This document shows positions 11,079 through 23,483 of a DNA stretch of 64,000 bases, one piece after another. Below the pieces are notes generated by a model that saw only the letters and a program-made list of their open reading frames with translations, made no database searches and was not told where the DNA came from. The DNA is from Seiridium cupressi. Its lineage: Eukaryota > Ascomycota > Sordariomycetes > Amphisphaeriales > Sporocadaceae. Within the stretch, counting starts at the first letter, position 1. Every line of letters begins with the position of its first letter. Location: the NCBI GenBank assembly GCA_036674765.1, contig JARVKI010000053.1:62001-126000 (forward strand). The letters run 5' to 3'. A program made the position numbers and the translations under genes.

Positions 11079-13415
11079 TCATGCCGCCGGATCCACCTCC
11101 CGGCGAATTTCATCTTTCAGATTCACAAGTCGCTCTCGCATATCATGCAGATCCATAAGCTTCTCCCGCGGTGGGTTTGCCAGGCGGATTAGCTGATCGT
11201 GCAGCATCTTGTATTTCTCGTAGAATTTATCGAAGCGATGGGCCTTGTCCAGCACATCCTTGGTCACACGCGACTTCTTGGTGGGCTGTTGCAAAGTCGT
11301 TGATTGCGTCTCAGCTGGACGTTTCTTAGCAGACACACCATTGGGAGTGTTTCCGTTCGTCACGACCGTGTGCCCGTTGGTGCGAGACGCAGACGGAGGA
11401 TTTTGATGAGGTCGATCACGGTCCTGATGTTGAGCCTGGCTGGATTGGTTATGGTCATCCAGATCGGATGCGTTGGTAGGGGGCGACGAGGCTAGAGGTG
11501 AAGATTTCGCTGGCGAAGTGTTCTTGCTCTTGTAAGAGACGTTTGATGGGGTGCCACGTGAGTTCTGACTTGCATCTGATGGCCTATGCTTGAGCGTGGT
11601 GTTGCCGGACAGGGCCTTTGTCGTGGTCGTTTCTTTCGGCTTGGACCGTTTGCTCAGCGGTGCTCCAGAACTCGAGCTGCTGTCGTCTTCATCCCGCGGC
11701 CGCTTCTGCGCCGTACTGGTGGTAGAAGCCTTGGTGGTATTGACAGGCCGCGGCGCTCGGATCACCGGCTTGCTAGCCCTGGGCTTGGTTGAAGCAGGGG
11801 CAGGAGCAGGAGCAGGAGCAGGAGATCGCTCCTTGGGTTTGGGTGCGGGTGCCGGAGCTGGTGACCTCTCCTTGGGCTTCTCGACAGGTCGCTCGACAGT
11901 CTTTTCCACTGTTCGATCCACAGGTTTCTCCGCGGCGGCCTTGGGCTTGCTAGGTGCAACAGAACCAGCAAGCGGCGCTTCGTCCTCACTACTCGAGTCT
12001 CGTACGAACTCTTCCGAGAGGAACTTCTTGCCTCCCTTCTCCGCTGGCTTGGAGGCCCTGCTCGCCGCTGCTGCCTTCTTTGTCGTCGGCGCGGCTCTCT
12101 TTGCTGTCATCGGTTTATTCGAGAGTAGACTCTTTGATAATGCTTCCCGGTCGCTGACCTTCTTGGGCTTCGACCCTACCGGTTGCGAATTTGACCTGGC
12201 CATTGCTTCTCCGCTTGCCTTGCCCTTGACACTCTCGTCACTTGAGTTCTTGCTGCTTGTGTCATCGGCTTTTGGTGGCTTGACAGCTGGCGTCATGTTT
12301 CCCTTGGCAATTGCAGCCTGCAGTTTACTGAGAACAATACCCTTGCCTCTGTCCTTCTCCTCCAGTAGACGCTCCCATGCCGGGTCCTTAGTCTCTAGTC
12401 GTTGCTTATCGTACTGTTTCTTGGCGTTCTCGATCGCCTTTTGCCGATTCTCCGATGGCTCGTACTTGTAGTTCCACACGTCCAGCTCCTTCCAGTATAT
12501 CTTTTTCATGCTGTACTTGGCGCCCATCTTGTCGGCCACCTTGCTCAGGGTATTGCTCAAGTCTCCCTCAGGCCCCGACCACTTCTCTTTCAAGTACTCG
12601 AAGGTCTGATCACCAACGGCCAGCTCGTGTACCAAGGTGCTTCGCTGTCCTTTGTTCTTCTCCAGTTGCTGTTGCGAAGCTGCGAAGGCGGGATTATGGG
12701 ACGGCGAGCCAACGCCTGTCAGGGCAGGACTTGTAGGCAGTGACCTTGTGGTGCTAGAGCCAGACAGGGCCATGGACATGGCAGACTTGCCGTGTGGGAG
12801 CTTTCCCTTAGACCCCTTGGCGCCTTTGCCGCCGACAGCCTTCTCTGTTCTTGTCTGGGATCTGGATGCGTTCATGCCCGGAGGCGGTCGCTTGAGAATG
12901 GACATTGTTGGGTACGGTAGTCTGTGGGCCGTGGTTTTCGATTCGCTGAGGTTGGTGAGGAACAAGTCACAGTCCAGTGATTCTGCCGTAGGTTTGAGTG
13001 GTTCCTCGTACTCGCCGTATTGTAAGCTCTGCAGAGGGGGAAATGTTCAGTAAAGCTGCAGTGTGGTATTCTGGGAGTGGACGAGCTGCAATGAAAAGTG
13101 CGCAGACTAGACGCCATTTTGGATTGTGAATGTGTGTTGCTGCTCTAGACCGATTTGATTGTTCTTTTGAAGTCATGCCGGCCAGCGCCAGTTTGGCATG
13201 GGACAATAGAAGCCTTAGTGAAGAATCACCAAAATTGGACTTACGGGATTGTTCCCCAGAAACAGCTCGATTTGTTGCCCATTTTGAACACAGTTGATCA
13301 TATCCTCGATTACGTTATCGTTCAACGTAATGCCGAAGGCCTGCATGGGCAGAAACTCGCTGGTTTCCAAGCCATCCAGCAGGAGGCCACCATCGGGGAC
13401 CGCTAGAACCGGCAT
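11079..13415 (-). CDS. ELL-type RNA polymerase II elongation factor
   Basis: Fungal ELL homologue, a nuclear factor that suppresses Pol II pausing. Exon 1 (13415-13245) encodes 57 residues beginning MPVLAVPDGG and containing LNDNVIEDMINCVQNGQQIEL, the conserved ELL N-terminal block. A 216-nt intron (13244-13029, GTAAGT donor, CTGCAG acceptor) follows. Exon 2 (13028-11079) adds 649 residues, 706 in all. It has the motif SESKTTAHRLPYPTMSI, a winged-helix-like segment near VGDQTFEYLKEKWSGPEG and YWKELDVWNYKYEPSE, and a long disordered Ser/Lys/Pro-rich linker. The C-terminal occludin/ELL-like helix block (about residues 640-706, AHRFDKFYEKYKMLHDQLIRLA) closes it. The frame open from 12965 begins with TTG, so the spliced model is needed. 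It stops at TGA. Confidence 0.82.
11796..11930 (-). repeat. Low-complexity repeat in ELL linker
   Basis: In-frame degenerate repeats within the ELL-like gene. A VEKPV/VERPVEKP array is followed by two copies of KPKERSPAPAPAP, and a GGAGCA hexanucleotide run appears near 11798-11825 on the + strand. The encoded Pro/Ala/Lys linker is probably disordered, and copy number may vary between strains. Confidence 0.7.
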
Positions 13416-16400
13416 GTTGGGAACTTGACTTGCACGGCAAAGACAAGAAGGGGAATAGTAACTTGGGAGAAGAGTGAGCTATGAAAGTGCTCGTCGTCGT
13501 GTGTCGCTACACGATGTAGCAGGAGTTCGTCGGTTCGGCGAGGAAAGACAGGCTGCTGCACCCAACCTGCACTCTGCACCCAGCCAGACTGACGGTCCAG
13601 CTTAACAATAATCGACTTCCGATGCAGCTGCGTTACATGGTCGGGGGGTGGATCGACTTTGAAGAGCAAATGGCAGGACTGTAGAATAGGGACGGGAGCA
13701 AGTCAGGAGACGGACGTTCCCAGAGGCAGCTGGAGAATCAGTCCTGCTCCTCAGAAGACAGTAGAGTCCCGTGGGAAGTACGAGGTCGTACGGATTGGTC
13801 TTGCCGGTTCTTGGGCGAGGAGAGAAAGAAGGGAAGTGATGGCGGAGACAGACGGGTGGGAGTCGCTACTAGAGAAAGGTGGGTGGGTCGCTTGTACCTC
13901 GCTTGTACCTGGCCGTTGCTTAGTTCATCTGCTCCACCTCATGGACAACAAGCTCTAGACGGTGAAAGGCAGCACAAAGGGCCCTCGCTGTGAATGACTT
14001 CCGCTGCTGTTGCATGGGACTGAGAAAGAGGCACCGACTGGATGCCCCCAAGGCGAAGTCTGATCGTCTTTCGTCTTTCTCTCCCCAAGCAGCGACGATT
14101 TGGAGGCACCCGCCTCACCAGCTGGGCTGCCCCCGAGGGCCGGCCACTACGAGAAAGTGACTTACAATCAGGCTGTGTGAGAGTGTCTGGCAGGGGTCAA
14201 GGATCCGCGGGTTGATGGACAGATGCATGCACTGCATTTGCTCTTCGGACAGAAGCGCAGCGTCGGCACTAAACTACAAGAGCACTCCAGGCCATTTCAT
14301 TCACTTGCTCATTCGTTCGTCCATTGATGGGACTCGACCCGGGCCTCGATGCGAAGCGTTACCAACGACTGTGACCTAGACACCTGGACGGAGGTGACTC
14401 TGCGATTGTACTTGTCACCCACTCACCGACGGCCGTGCTTAGCGCTCTCCACCACTGCAAGTGGTTTAATCCTCCTGCGGCAGACGGATCTACCAGCCGA
14501 GCATGTCTGCTGCTCTGACAATTTGGGCCTCTGATACGCAAGCTTCTGCCGTACATAGTGCTGCTGTCTTTGTTCTAGAAAGCAAAAAGCAAGGGTGGGA
14601 TAGGAGCTGATGCCCCCGCCTTTGCTATCCTTGAAATGAGAATGAAACTTGCAATGACGGGCTTTCCCAAATTGCAGAATTGCTGTTGCTCATGGCTTGG
14701 CCCGCTTGACGGCTCATAGTCGCCGGAATCCCATGCACACCCTGGATTACAGACTACATCATCATGCTATTTCGCGCGGCCGTATGAAGGGGAACACTGG
14801 AGCCCAGAATACGGCGCGGTGCCTGTCATGAGGATTGTAGCAGGCCCCCAAACCAGGCCATGCAAATGTTGGCCGCCAACTCACCTGGTGGTGGATAACT
14901 CGGTACAGAGCACGCTCGGTGAACCGGCCTCGAGACGACGCCCTGGAGCCCTTGCTGGGTGAAGATTCGTCTGTGTTGCTTTGTGTCTGCCGACCCCCAG
15001 GGGATGATACGAGGCAAAATATCGGTGCATATCGACTGTAGAAGTGTGCTGCTGCCAAGCTGCTTTCCCACCCAAATGCTTCCAGGGCCCACACCACAGC
15101 CAGCCAGCCATTTTTAGCCTGCTGTACCTGGTGAGTACATGAGATGGGCTTTAACTATGTACTATGTGCGTACGCCCACCCAGCCCATCCACAATGCTGG
15201 GGTCATGATCAGCGGGCAATAAGGCCAGCGCTGGTCAGCAAATCACGTTTATCCATCCCCAATCGAGGTATCCAGCTCTTATGCCTGACTAGGCTGATGG
15301 GCGTGCTAAACCCTCTCGAATGGCTTTTGTGCAAACAAGATCAGGGCGGGCAGGAGGCTCTCGAGGAGGCACCAGAGGCATTCTCGATCCGCGTGGCAAC
15401 TAGGCATAGGTGGATGATACCCGGAAATCGGGACATCATATCGAATAGCTGACTGAAACATTTCGCGGGCCTGGAACTGCCTGCTTCCCATCGATCTTCG
15501 ACAGGGTCTCCGACCGTGTGAAGTTAGATATCCTTGAACTGTACTAAGCGAGCCGGGACACGAGACAGCAGGGCAAGGGGAAATCTGAAAAGCCACAATC
15601 GATCTCTTTGCAAGGGCACTCATCGAGCGTCTCGAAACTTGATGCCATCTGAAGTCGGCGACAATGCAAAAGAGCACCATTGGCAGGATCTGTGCAGCTG
15701 AATGCCCCTTACCCCAACGACGCCAGTGCTGAGCAATGGCTCAAGGTTTCGGAGAGGCTCATCACAATGGCTGGCTGGCACTTTGAAACTTTCAGGTACC
15801 GCTGAAGCTTGCTCCCCACCCGGGCAGTCCTGATTTGGCGAGACCCCGAATTCTCCAACAGAAGGCATTGGCCCTCTCGAGGCCCTCGCATCGATAGACC
15901 CTTGCTAGAAATCATCTCTGAAGGTCTTCTCAAATCATCACATCGCATGTGGCTATATGAATGCCATCGATGAAATACAAACATGGGAGATGGCAGCCCC
16001 AAGCGCATATCGTGGGCGTAACGGGGGTCGGCCGTTGCATGACACTATCTTGGAAGCTCCGAGCCCGCTCTCTAGTCAATATATTCAAGCATGCCTCACC
16101 GGCAAAAGCCAGCCACAAAGGAGCCAGCACGGGAGAGTTGCTGCGCGGCTGTCGGTACCAACCTTGATAACGCACTCGCTGATATGATCATTGTGACGGA
16201 GGCTGTCAGGAGCCATTCCTCCAGGCTCCGAGGAGGATTGATTGTCGACATGGCCGTCACATTCTGCTACGGAGGATCCGAAGTGACGGGAAGCAGCCCC
16301 CATGGATATCCCGTCAGCTCTTTCCTCGACGGAGCGTGGTGGTCTTGTCTTGGCCCAATAGAACCTCGCGGGTCGTCCGACCACATGAGGCGAGCGACTT

Positions 16401-19400
16401 GGCATTGCACAGCTCACATCATACTGCTTACATGAACCATGGCGATAAAGGCCCGATTTCCACGGTGAGAGTGCTATGTGTCGGGATACATGTTAGGTTG
16501 TGCTCTAGCCAGAAATGCACAGTTTTCCCCATCGCAGCGGACGTTATGGTTCATCTCGCCAGCGTCCCGTTCAGTCTGGGCGAGGTGGCAGCAGCAAACA
16601 ATCAAGTACAGTGTGCTAGATTTTCGCCAAGAAGAGATGGCTATCGGCAGCGGACTCGGGCCATAGCAGCACGCATACATCAAGTGAAGTGGTTGCGCCA
16701 CGTCAAAAGGAAAGCAATGCGATTCCGCCCAACTTGGACGGGCTCGAGGGCAATTGCCCCACCATGTCTTGGGCGTATGTTGCGCTCCCCGCGCTTCAAG
16801 GTCCGTACAGTAACAAAAGTCAGTCGATTATGCACGCCTCGATTCGATCCTTGGCTGAAGATTGCTTGAATCAAAACAATCCAGAACATTAGGTGAACTA
16901 TCGCCCCGGGTATGCTTAGTAGACGACAGTCAAAGGCATATTGGATCGGGAAAACTCCATCAGTGAGTATCCGTGAAGGGCAAGTCGCAACCCATATGGA
17001 TGGATGTCAGGCACATGGACTCAGCGTATGAATGCATACTGGATGGGCATAGTCTGCTTTGTTCTATTGGGCAATCAGGCCCACTGAGGCCGGTACCACC
17101 AATGTACATACACTCTGGTCCACCAATGGAGGTTGTCTTGTGGTGGGATGCACAAGGGATCTTCTTCAGTCCCATACGCCCACGAAGCGTGTCACCTTGC
17201 AGCAAACAGGTAAGGTACAACATCTAACCTCTATCCACCGGAGCACGCAGGAGAGTGGGCAAAGAAAAGGGAGGGGGAAGATACATATTCCCCAACTTTC
17301 CAGGGATCAATGGCATAGGCAAGCAGACGCAGAACAATAACAGGAGACGTTACACACCATTATGTCCGTTACATAAGAAAGGAATCTACAATAGGGATGC
17401 TGGTTGAGCAGCTGTCCGCTTGCAAGCTAAAGTGGAAAGCCGCCGCGAACTCAGACAATGGACGAACAACCCCATCTGAGCGGGTTAGCACAGTTTCGAT
17501 TAGCCAGGCCGCCACTGCGTCGGCTGGTTCAGCTCGCAGTGAAGCGAGGTTGACGGCACCTAGACTAACTCGACCTGGATCTCCCTAGTGACGAGCCGGT
17601 ACGTATGGAAGTGTCCACCCATGTCGAGCGGGAACCAGATAGTGTAGCATCTCCGAGTAATGTAGGGAGAAGTGCCAGCCATGTCAGTTGAGTCGTGAAC
17701 AGCCCGGAGGTCTCCTGCCCGATTTGCGTGGCACGCGGAGGGCCGGGTAGATTAAATGTTATTATTGGCAACATGGATTGACGGGACGAGGTGCGCGTAA
17801 ATTGCTGCAGACCCTATCGGCTCGGCGGTCGCCAATTGCAGCTTGACCATGCTCGCTGTACTATGTGTGTAAATGAAGCACGACGCTTGAGCAAGCACGG
17901 ATCGACTGCAACACTGCTTACGCAATGGCGGGGGGTCCGGAAGCACAAGTCTCGTGGCAAGCTACCCGACGATCAATACAACCCTTGCGGCGCGTTATAC
18001 TGGTTTGGCAGGTTGCAAAATTGCGAGTTCATCAGAATCGGTAAATAAGCGGTGCGGCGTATGAGACGGGTGAGCCGCCGCAGGATATCGCAGGTTTCTG
18101 CCCTCAAACCGTGAGCTTACACACCTTGCAGCAGAAGAGGTCAAGAGCAATGCCTGGAAAAATAATGGCATTCATTCATTATTGCTGACCTGCATCCAAT
18201 ATGCAAGGCTTATTCGCAATTGGGACCCAATGGTCATTGAGCAGACGTGCGCCAGAGTGTGGGCTCGGTCAATTGGGCCGAGCTTGTCCGTCGGGCTGCT
18301 AAGTAACTGGTCATTCGATTCTAGGACAATTACACCGAGCAGGCGCCTGTGCAGTCTGCCTGATATTTCTGTGAGGCCGTTTGTCGAGAAGCCCTGGAAT
18401 AACTGCACCTCGGTGGATGAGCAGATATTAGTCTCGATATAAGCTTATCCAAAGAGACGAACGCTAGGAGACCTGTTGATACTGCTGCGATCTCGGCGGG
18501 GGGTCTCGCGGGGCAAGAGAGGGAGGAAGGAAGTTCAGGAACAGTTCCTGATTCCCGCACCGGTCCAGAAACGGCAAAGAGCGGGGCAGCTTGCAATCCC
18601 CGTTCCTGGCTCAAGGGTAGTGGGAAGACTATGCCACGTGCTGGCAGCAAGTATAATACCATCTTCTATGGGGTTAACATCATTCTAGGTAGTAGCTGCT
18701 CGTCAAGAGTTAACATCATACCCACAACTTGATTATCGCCTCCTAGTTTGGCATGTACATATTAATGTGCGGAACAGACGGCTCCTCGGTTACCGCCGTA
18801 TCGGAGTGTCTACAGCCTACAGAGGCCTTTACAAGTGCACACGTAAAATTATGAAACTCATCATCAATGGCACAGGCGTCAGTCGAGAACACATGAAACA
18901 AGCTGGCTAAAGCCAGCTTTGTATTTGATATTTGACCATCACAAATCCAAAGGAGAAGACTGCCTGCCTAACAGGGGTAGTTATGTGACATGATAATCCC
19001 CGAGACCACCCCTTAGTAGTGGCTGATCCTCAAAGATTATAAATAATTATCTTACTTATCCTTCACATGTAGATCTGGGGAGTCTTGTGGCGGCGATATT
19101 TCATGGGCCCAAATTACTGAGCTGATGCTCTAATCAAAACCGAGCAAGTGAGATGATCAAGTAGAAGAGGTGAAAGAAAGAGTTATAGAAAATGAGACCG
19201 TAACCCCATTTGCATGGGTACTAGTGTTTCTGGCGATCCCTCACGCACCCAACGCCATTTCTCCTGTTACTAGATAGCTTGCGCTTGCTCAAGCATCAAA
19301 ACCAACCAATGACTAAGCATGATATTCATCCTTGAATGTGGAACCTGCGTCTCCCACATCCCCCAAGCAGCCAAACTCTATCATCTTGATCCTGGTATTC

Positions 19401-19431
19401 TGAATGTTCCAACCGACGTCGACAGAAGTGA
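13416..19431. other. 6 kb gene-poor stretch upstream of ELL-like gene
   Basis: Between the ELL-like start and the LC8 stop. Many short frames exist on both strands, but none shows a recognisable domain or convincing splice-linked exons. A degenerate tRNA-like segment lies at 14318-14390. The sequence is not markedly AT-rich. I call no gene; a multi-exon or non-coding transcript could be missed. Confidence 0.45.
14318..14390 (-). pseudogene. tRNA-like segment, degenerate
   Basis: A 73-nt minus-strand segment with complementary ends (six pairs: CGTCCA with TGGACG), a D-arm-like stretch with GTTGGTAACGC, and a T-loop-like GGGTCGAGTCCC that lacks one T of the usual TTCGA. The T stem and anticodon stem do not pair properly. 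If real it is a decayed tRNA gene; chance resemblance is equally possible. Confidence 0.2.
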
Positions 19432-19980
19432 TTACTGGGTCTTGAAGAGTAGAATGGCGCAGTGGCCAAGGTAGAAGTAGATGAAGTGTTTCGTCTCGTG
19501 GGTCACATAACTGCCGAAGTTGCGGCCAACGATGCAGTGCCATGTCGGGCCCTTCCGCTCATCGAACTATTGGACTGATCAGTGCTACACAGACATTAAA
19601 TGTCGGGACGCCTCACGGTTCTCTTGATATGCTGCGCAATATCTTTCTCGATGCTGAACTTGCTCATAGCATCTTGAGCTGCAAACAGATTGTCAGTACT
19701 GCATGCCAGGAATAATTGCGGATTCATTGGTGCTGCTCGACTTACCAACCTCGATGGATTCTTGTTGCATATCCTCAGTCTGTATTTGGTGAGCATGGTC
19801 ATCGTAGCCGGAAGTATATCATCCTGCTGCCACCTACCATGTCCGCAGACTTGATCTGAGCTATTGGGTATTTGTCAGCGCTTGAAACCTCCTCGCTGAC
19901 CATGGCAGGTACGAACCTTCCAGCTTTTCCCGTGCAGCATCTCTGTTGGTGGGCGGCGGGGGGGATTTATCGTCGGCCAT
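19432..19980 (-). CDS. nudG: Dynein light chain LC8
   Basis: LC8 light chain (yeast Dyn2, Aspergillus NudG), a homodimeric hub that binds dynein intermediate chain and many linear motifs. Five exons are needed: 19980-19917, 19860-19838, 19779-19746, 19678-19617 and 19566-19432. The introns have donors GTTCGT, GTAGGT, GTAAGT and GTGAGG. The joined product is 105 residues: a short proline-rich N-terminus, [51 protein letters not shown], then [19 protein letters not shown] and [12 protein letters not shown]. This is near-identical to the family across its whole length. It is divergent from mrd1 with 684 bases between the starts. No single open frame covers the gene, so frame-only annotation would miss it. 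Confidence 0.95.
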
Positions 19981-20664
19981 GGCGGCGGTTTGACCTCAAA
20001 ACGTGGGTAAAGGTTCGTTCGTTGATTCGGATTTGGGCAAGGAGAGGAATTTCTGCTCCAGGTCCCGCATTAGTAACCATAGAACAACATTGGAAACCCC
20101 AAACGAAGCGTGGCGCAAAAGAATCCAGCCCGAGGCTCACATTTCGATGTGATTACAAGTTCCAGACTGGCGGGGAATGTTGCAGATTTCGATGGAAGCC
20201 ACTTACCCGTGTTCTGGAATGAATGTGCTGCCCGACGACTTCTGTTTGTTTGTTTGGTTGACTGAAGGTAAGACAGTCGGCGATTCTGCTATCTAACGAA
20301 GTCAAATTGGAGATTGGGGATTGAAGCAGCCGTTGCTAAACGGAAGGTCTAATTCACTGCGCAGTGAACGCACGAGCCACTCGGCGCCTGCCCACGCCTT
20401 TACATGCGCGAGACTTGGTGGGGAAACGCTAGTCAATCCTGGACCGCAGGGGGAAAAAAATTATAACAAGATCAAGAAAAACCCATCTTCATTTTCATGT
20501 GCAATTCACTACCCTCATCACAACGACGATTGCAATATCCAAGAGGCAGTCTGAATTATCCACGGTACAGAACAGGCAGCTGGGTGATTTCTACTTCAAC
20601 GGCATAGCTGTACTGGAATAGCCAACACTCAATGCCCTGGCTGGAGAATCAATGCGAGCACAAG
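19981..20664. promoter_or_regulatory. Divergent promoter region between LC8 and mrd1
   Basis: The 684-base head-to-head interval must hold promoters and leaders of both genes, so co-regulation is possible. An in-frame upstream ATG for mrd1 sits at 20632. I recognise no specific factor site. Confidence 0.5.
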
Positions 20665-23483
20665 ATGGCAACACCGTCCCAGGACATAACGCGCATTTTT
20701 GTCCGCAACATCAGCCCGACAACTACTCAAGCTGATTTCGAGGCTCATCTACGAAAGCATTTTCCCAATGGTCAAATCACTGATATTAAGCTTATCCCCC
20801 AAAGGCGAATTGCTTACGTTGGCTACAAAACGCCAGAAGAGGCGAAGCAGGCCGTCAAGAAATTCCATCGGTCTTTCATACGCTTGTCCAAGGTCTCCGT
20901 AGAGCTTGCGAAACCTGTAAGTTTATCTACCAGGTGGTAAAACCATTTCCTTCACTGACAGCTGCCATCAAGATAGCAGATCCGTCTCTGTCGAGAAGAC
21001 ACCCCGCAAATGTTTCGCGGGCTCCAGCACCAGCGCCGGCACTCGCTGGCTCCGATACGACCGGTTTAGTCGAAAGACCTTTGAGCGAGTCGAATCAGAG
21101 AAAGCGGAAACGAGGGGAGCTTGATGAGGCTGACCCAAAGCTGCAAGAGTTCCTTGATGTTATGCAAACCGGGAAGAATCCAGCGAAGAAAAACCGTGAA
21201 ACCGAAAGTCTACAGCCAGAGCAACCGCTGGCTGTTACAGAAGCAGAATCTGACAACGAATATGAGGAGGTTCCGAGTCGAAAAGCCAAACCAATCCCAC
21301 ACGGGCAATCTGTCCAAACAGATGCACGGGTGGAACCAGGTAAAGCTTCGCAAGCCAAGGCACTTGAGCATGCTGGCGATGGTGTAGACCTTACAGAACC
21401 AGACCTTATGGACGTGGACAAGCCTATCACTGGAGACTCAAAACCAGTTGTGGCAGATGATGATGACTGGCTTCGCCAAAAGACAAACCGGTTGCTGGAC
21501 TTGGTGGACGATATTGAAGTTTCCACGTCTGCCCCGGTGCCTGTAGTAGCTGCCAAATCCTTGGGCTCCCCGGCCCAGAGTGCTACTCGGCACCTTGACA
21601 CTGATTCGCCTGGGGTTGAAACTCCCGAGCAAGCTGCTTCAGTTCAACAAAAGGACGACGTGAAAGATTCAGCGATCGACCTGGTCCACAAATCCGCGCG
21701 TCTATTTGTTAGGAATTTGTCATACAAAGCTAATGACGAAGAGCTGCACGAGTTCTTTGGCAAATTTGGTGAACTGGAAGAGGTCAGTCTATCTTTTTTA
21801 CTACTTTCTATTCCATCTTTTTTGTGATGAACCCCAGATAGGGACAGCTTATGTCTTATGACATTTGATGAGAAGTCCTGGGCCAGTATTTTAGTAGATG
21901 CTTCAGTCTGAAAAAAAAAAAAAAAAAAAAAGGCACACCCGCCATTAACCCGCAGCTGCAATTAGTCTTGCATTCCTGCTAACTGAACACAGATTCACCT
22001 GCCTGCAAATAAAGGCACCGCCAAGAGCGATAACCAGGGGTTTGCATTCATCTCCTACGTCGCAGCTGACGATGCCGTAACGGCATTCCAGCAAGCAGAC
22101 GGCGCAATTTTTCAAGGTCGAATGTTGCATGTGATTCCAGCTTCGGCAAAGCGACAGCAACTCGACGAATTCACCCTGTCTAAGCTTCCTCTAAAAGCAC
22201 AGAAGCTCAAGAAGAAGACCAAGACCGGATCTTCGTTCGACTGGAATGCACTGTACGTTAATCAAGATGCGGTCATCGCTTCAACGGCCGAGCGTTTGGG
22301 TGTCACCAAATCTGAGCTCCTGGATCCCACCAACACAGATGCAGCCGTGAAGCAAGCACTGGCGGAAACATCTGTCATCCAAGACACGAAGGCCTATTTT
22401 CTTGCGAATGGTGTAGACTTGGAGACATTCAAACAACGTCAACGATCAGACGAAACCATCCTGGTGAAAGGTCTGCCCGCCAACACGAGTTCGGAAGAAA
22501 TCAGAAACGAATTCCAAGAATACGGACAAATCTTGAAAGTTCTGGTGCCACCTACCGGGACTACTGCTATAGTTCATTTTGCGCACGCTTCGGAGGCCAA
22601 AACGGCATTCTCTAAGCTTGCATATCGCAGATTCAAGAATAGCATCCTCTTTCTCGAGCGTGCACCGAAGGACCTCTTCATCAGCCAGGCCAAACCGGTA
22701 GCCGCAAGCGCTGAACCTACCGGAAAGGAGAAACTTTCGGCAAGTGAACTTCTAGAAGGCAACAGTACCGAAGAATCGACAGAGTCTAGTAGCTCTATCT
22801 TCGTGAAAAACGTTAGTTTCAACACGACAACCGCCCAGTTACATGATGCATTTAAGCATCTGGATGGCTATCGGTCATCCTCTGTCAAGACGAAGTCGGA
22901 CCCTAAGAAGCCAGGCCAGGTACTCAGCATGGGTTTTGGTTTTGTTGCCTTCGACAGCAAAGCCTCCGCCGAAGCAGCAGCAAAGTCCATGGATGGCCAG
23001 GTGCTGCACGGTCACAAGCTGGTGGTGCGGACCAGCCACCGTGGTCACGATGCAGCCGAGCAGCGGCGCAAGGATGACGCAGTCAAGAAAGCTGCAGGTA
23101 AGAGCACAAAGATCGTGATCAAGAACGTGCCGTTTGAGGCTAGCAAGCGGGATCTATCATCGCTCCTCTCTGCCTATGGTCAACTGCGCTCCCTAAGGCT
23201 TCCTAAGAACGCACAGAACCGATCGAAAGGTTATGCCTTCTGCGAGTTTGTGACCAGCCGGGATGCGGAGAACGCAATGGCATTAAAAGACACTCATTTA
23301 CTCGGCAGGAAACTGGTGCTTGAATTTGCAGAGGCCGAAGAGATTGACCCCGAAGAGGTCATTGCAAAAATGGCGAAGAAGACTGGTCGTCAAAACGCCA
23401 AGGTTACTCTTCACCAACTTATTGGAGGTGATCGAAAGAAGATCACGCTGGGCAACGAGGAGGAGGGCGAGGGAGAGTTTTAG
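20665..23483 (+). CDS. mrd1: Mrd1, multiple RNA-binding domain protein
   Basis: Nucleolar protein with five RRMs that binds pre-rRNA and U3 snoRNA and is needed for 18S processing. Exons are 20665-20916, 20973-21782 and 21993-23483, giving 850 residues. RRM1 is about 9-84 (RIFVRNISP), RRM2 about 325-400 and split by intron 2 (RLFVRNLSY), RRM3 about 507-575 (ILVKGLP), RRM4 about 622-703 (SIFVKNVSF ... GFGFVAF) and RRM5 about 725-802 (IVIKNVPF ... KGYAFCEF). An acidic/basic disordered linker separates RRM1 and RRM2. The ATG at 20665 has a strong context (AAGATGG); the in-frame ATG at 20632 would add 11 residues and is less likely. Intron 1 uses an AAG acceptor 14 bases after a CTGAC branch, the only one that keeps the frame. 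Length and domain order match the family. Confidence 0.92.
21911..21931 (+). repeat. A21 homopolymer in mrd1 intron 2
   Basis: A run of 21 adenines inside the 210-nt second intron of mrd1 (21783-21992). Intron 1 of the same gene is only 56 nt, so intron 2 may contain inserted material. It is also a likely length-variable site. Confidence 0.95.

Noticed and set aside
11590..12471. 293-codon open frame on the + strand
   Set aside because: It is antisense to the ELL-like exon 2. Its Leu/Ser/Ala-rich translation mirrors the low-complexity linker on the other strand and shows no domain.
16336..16869. 177-codon + frame in the 13.4-19.4 kb gap
   Set aside because: No recognisable domain, antisense frames of similar size are present, and no splice-linked exons were found.
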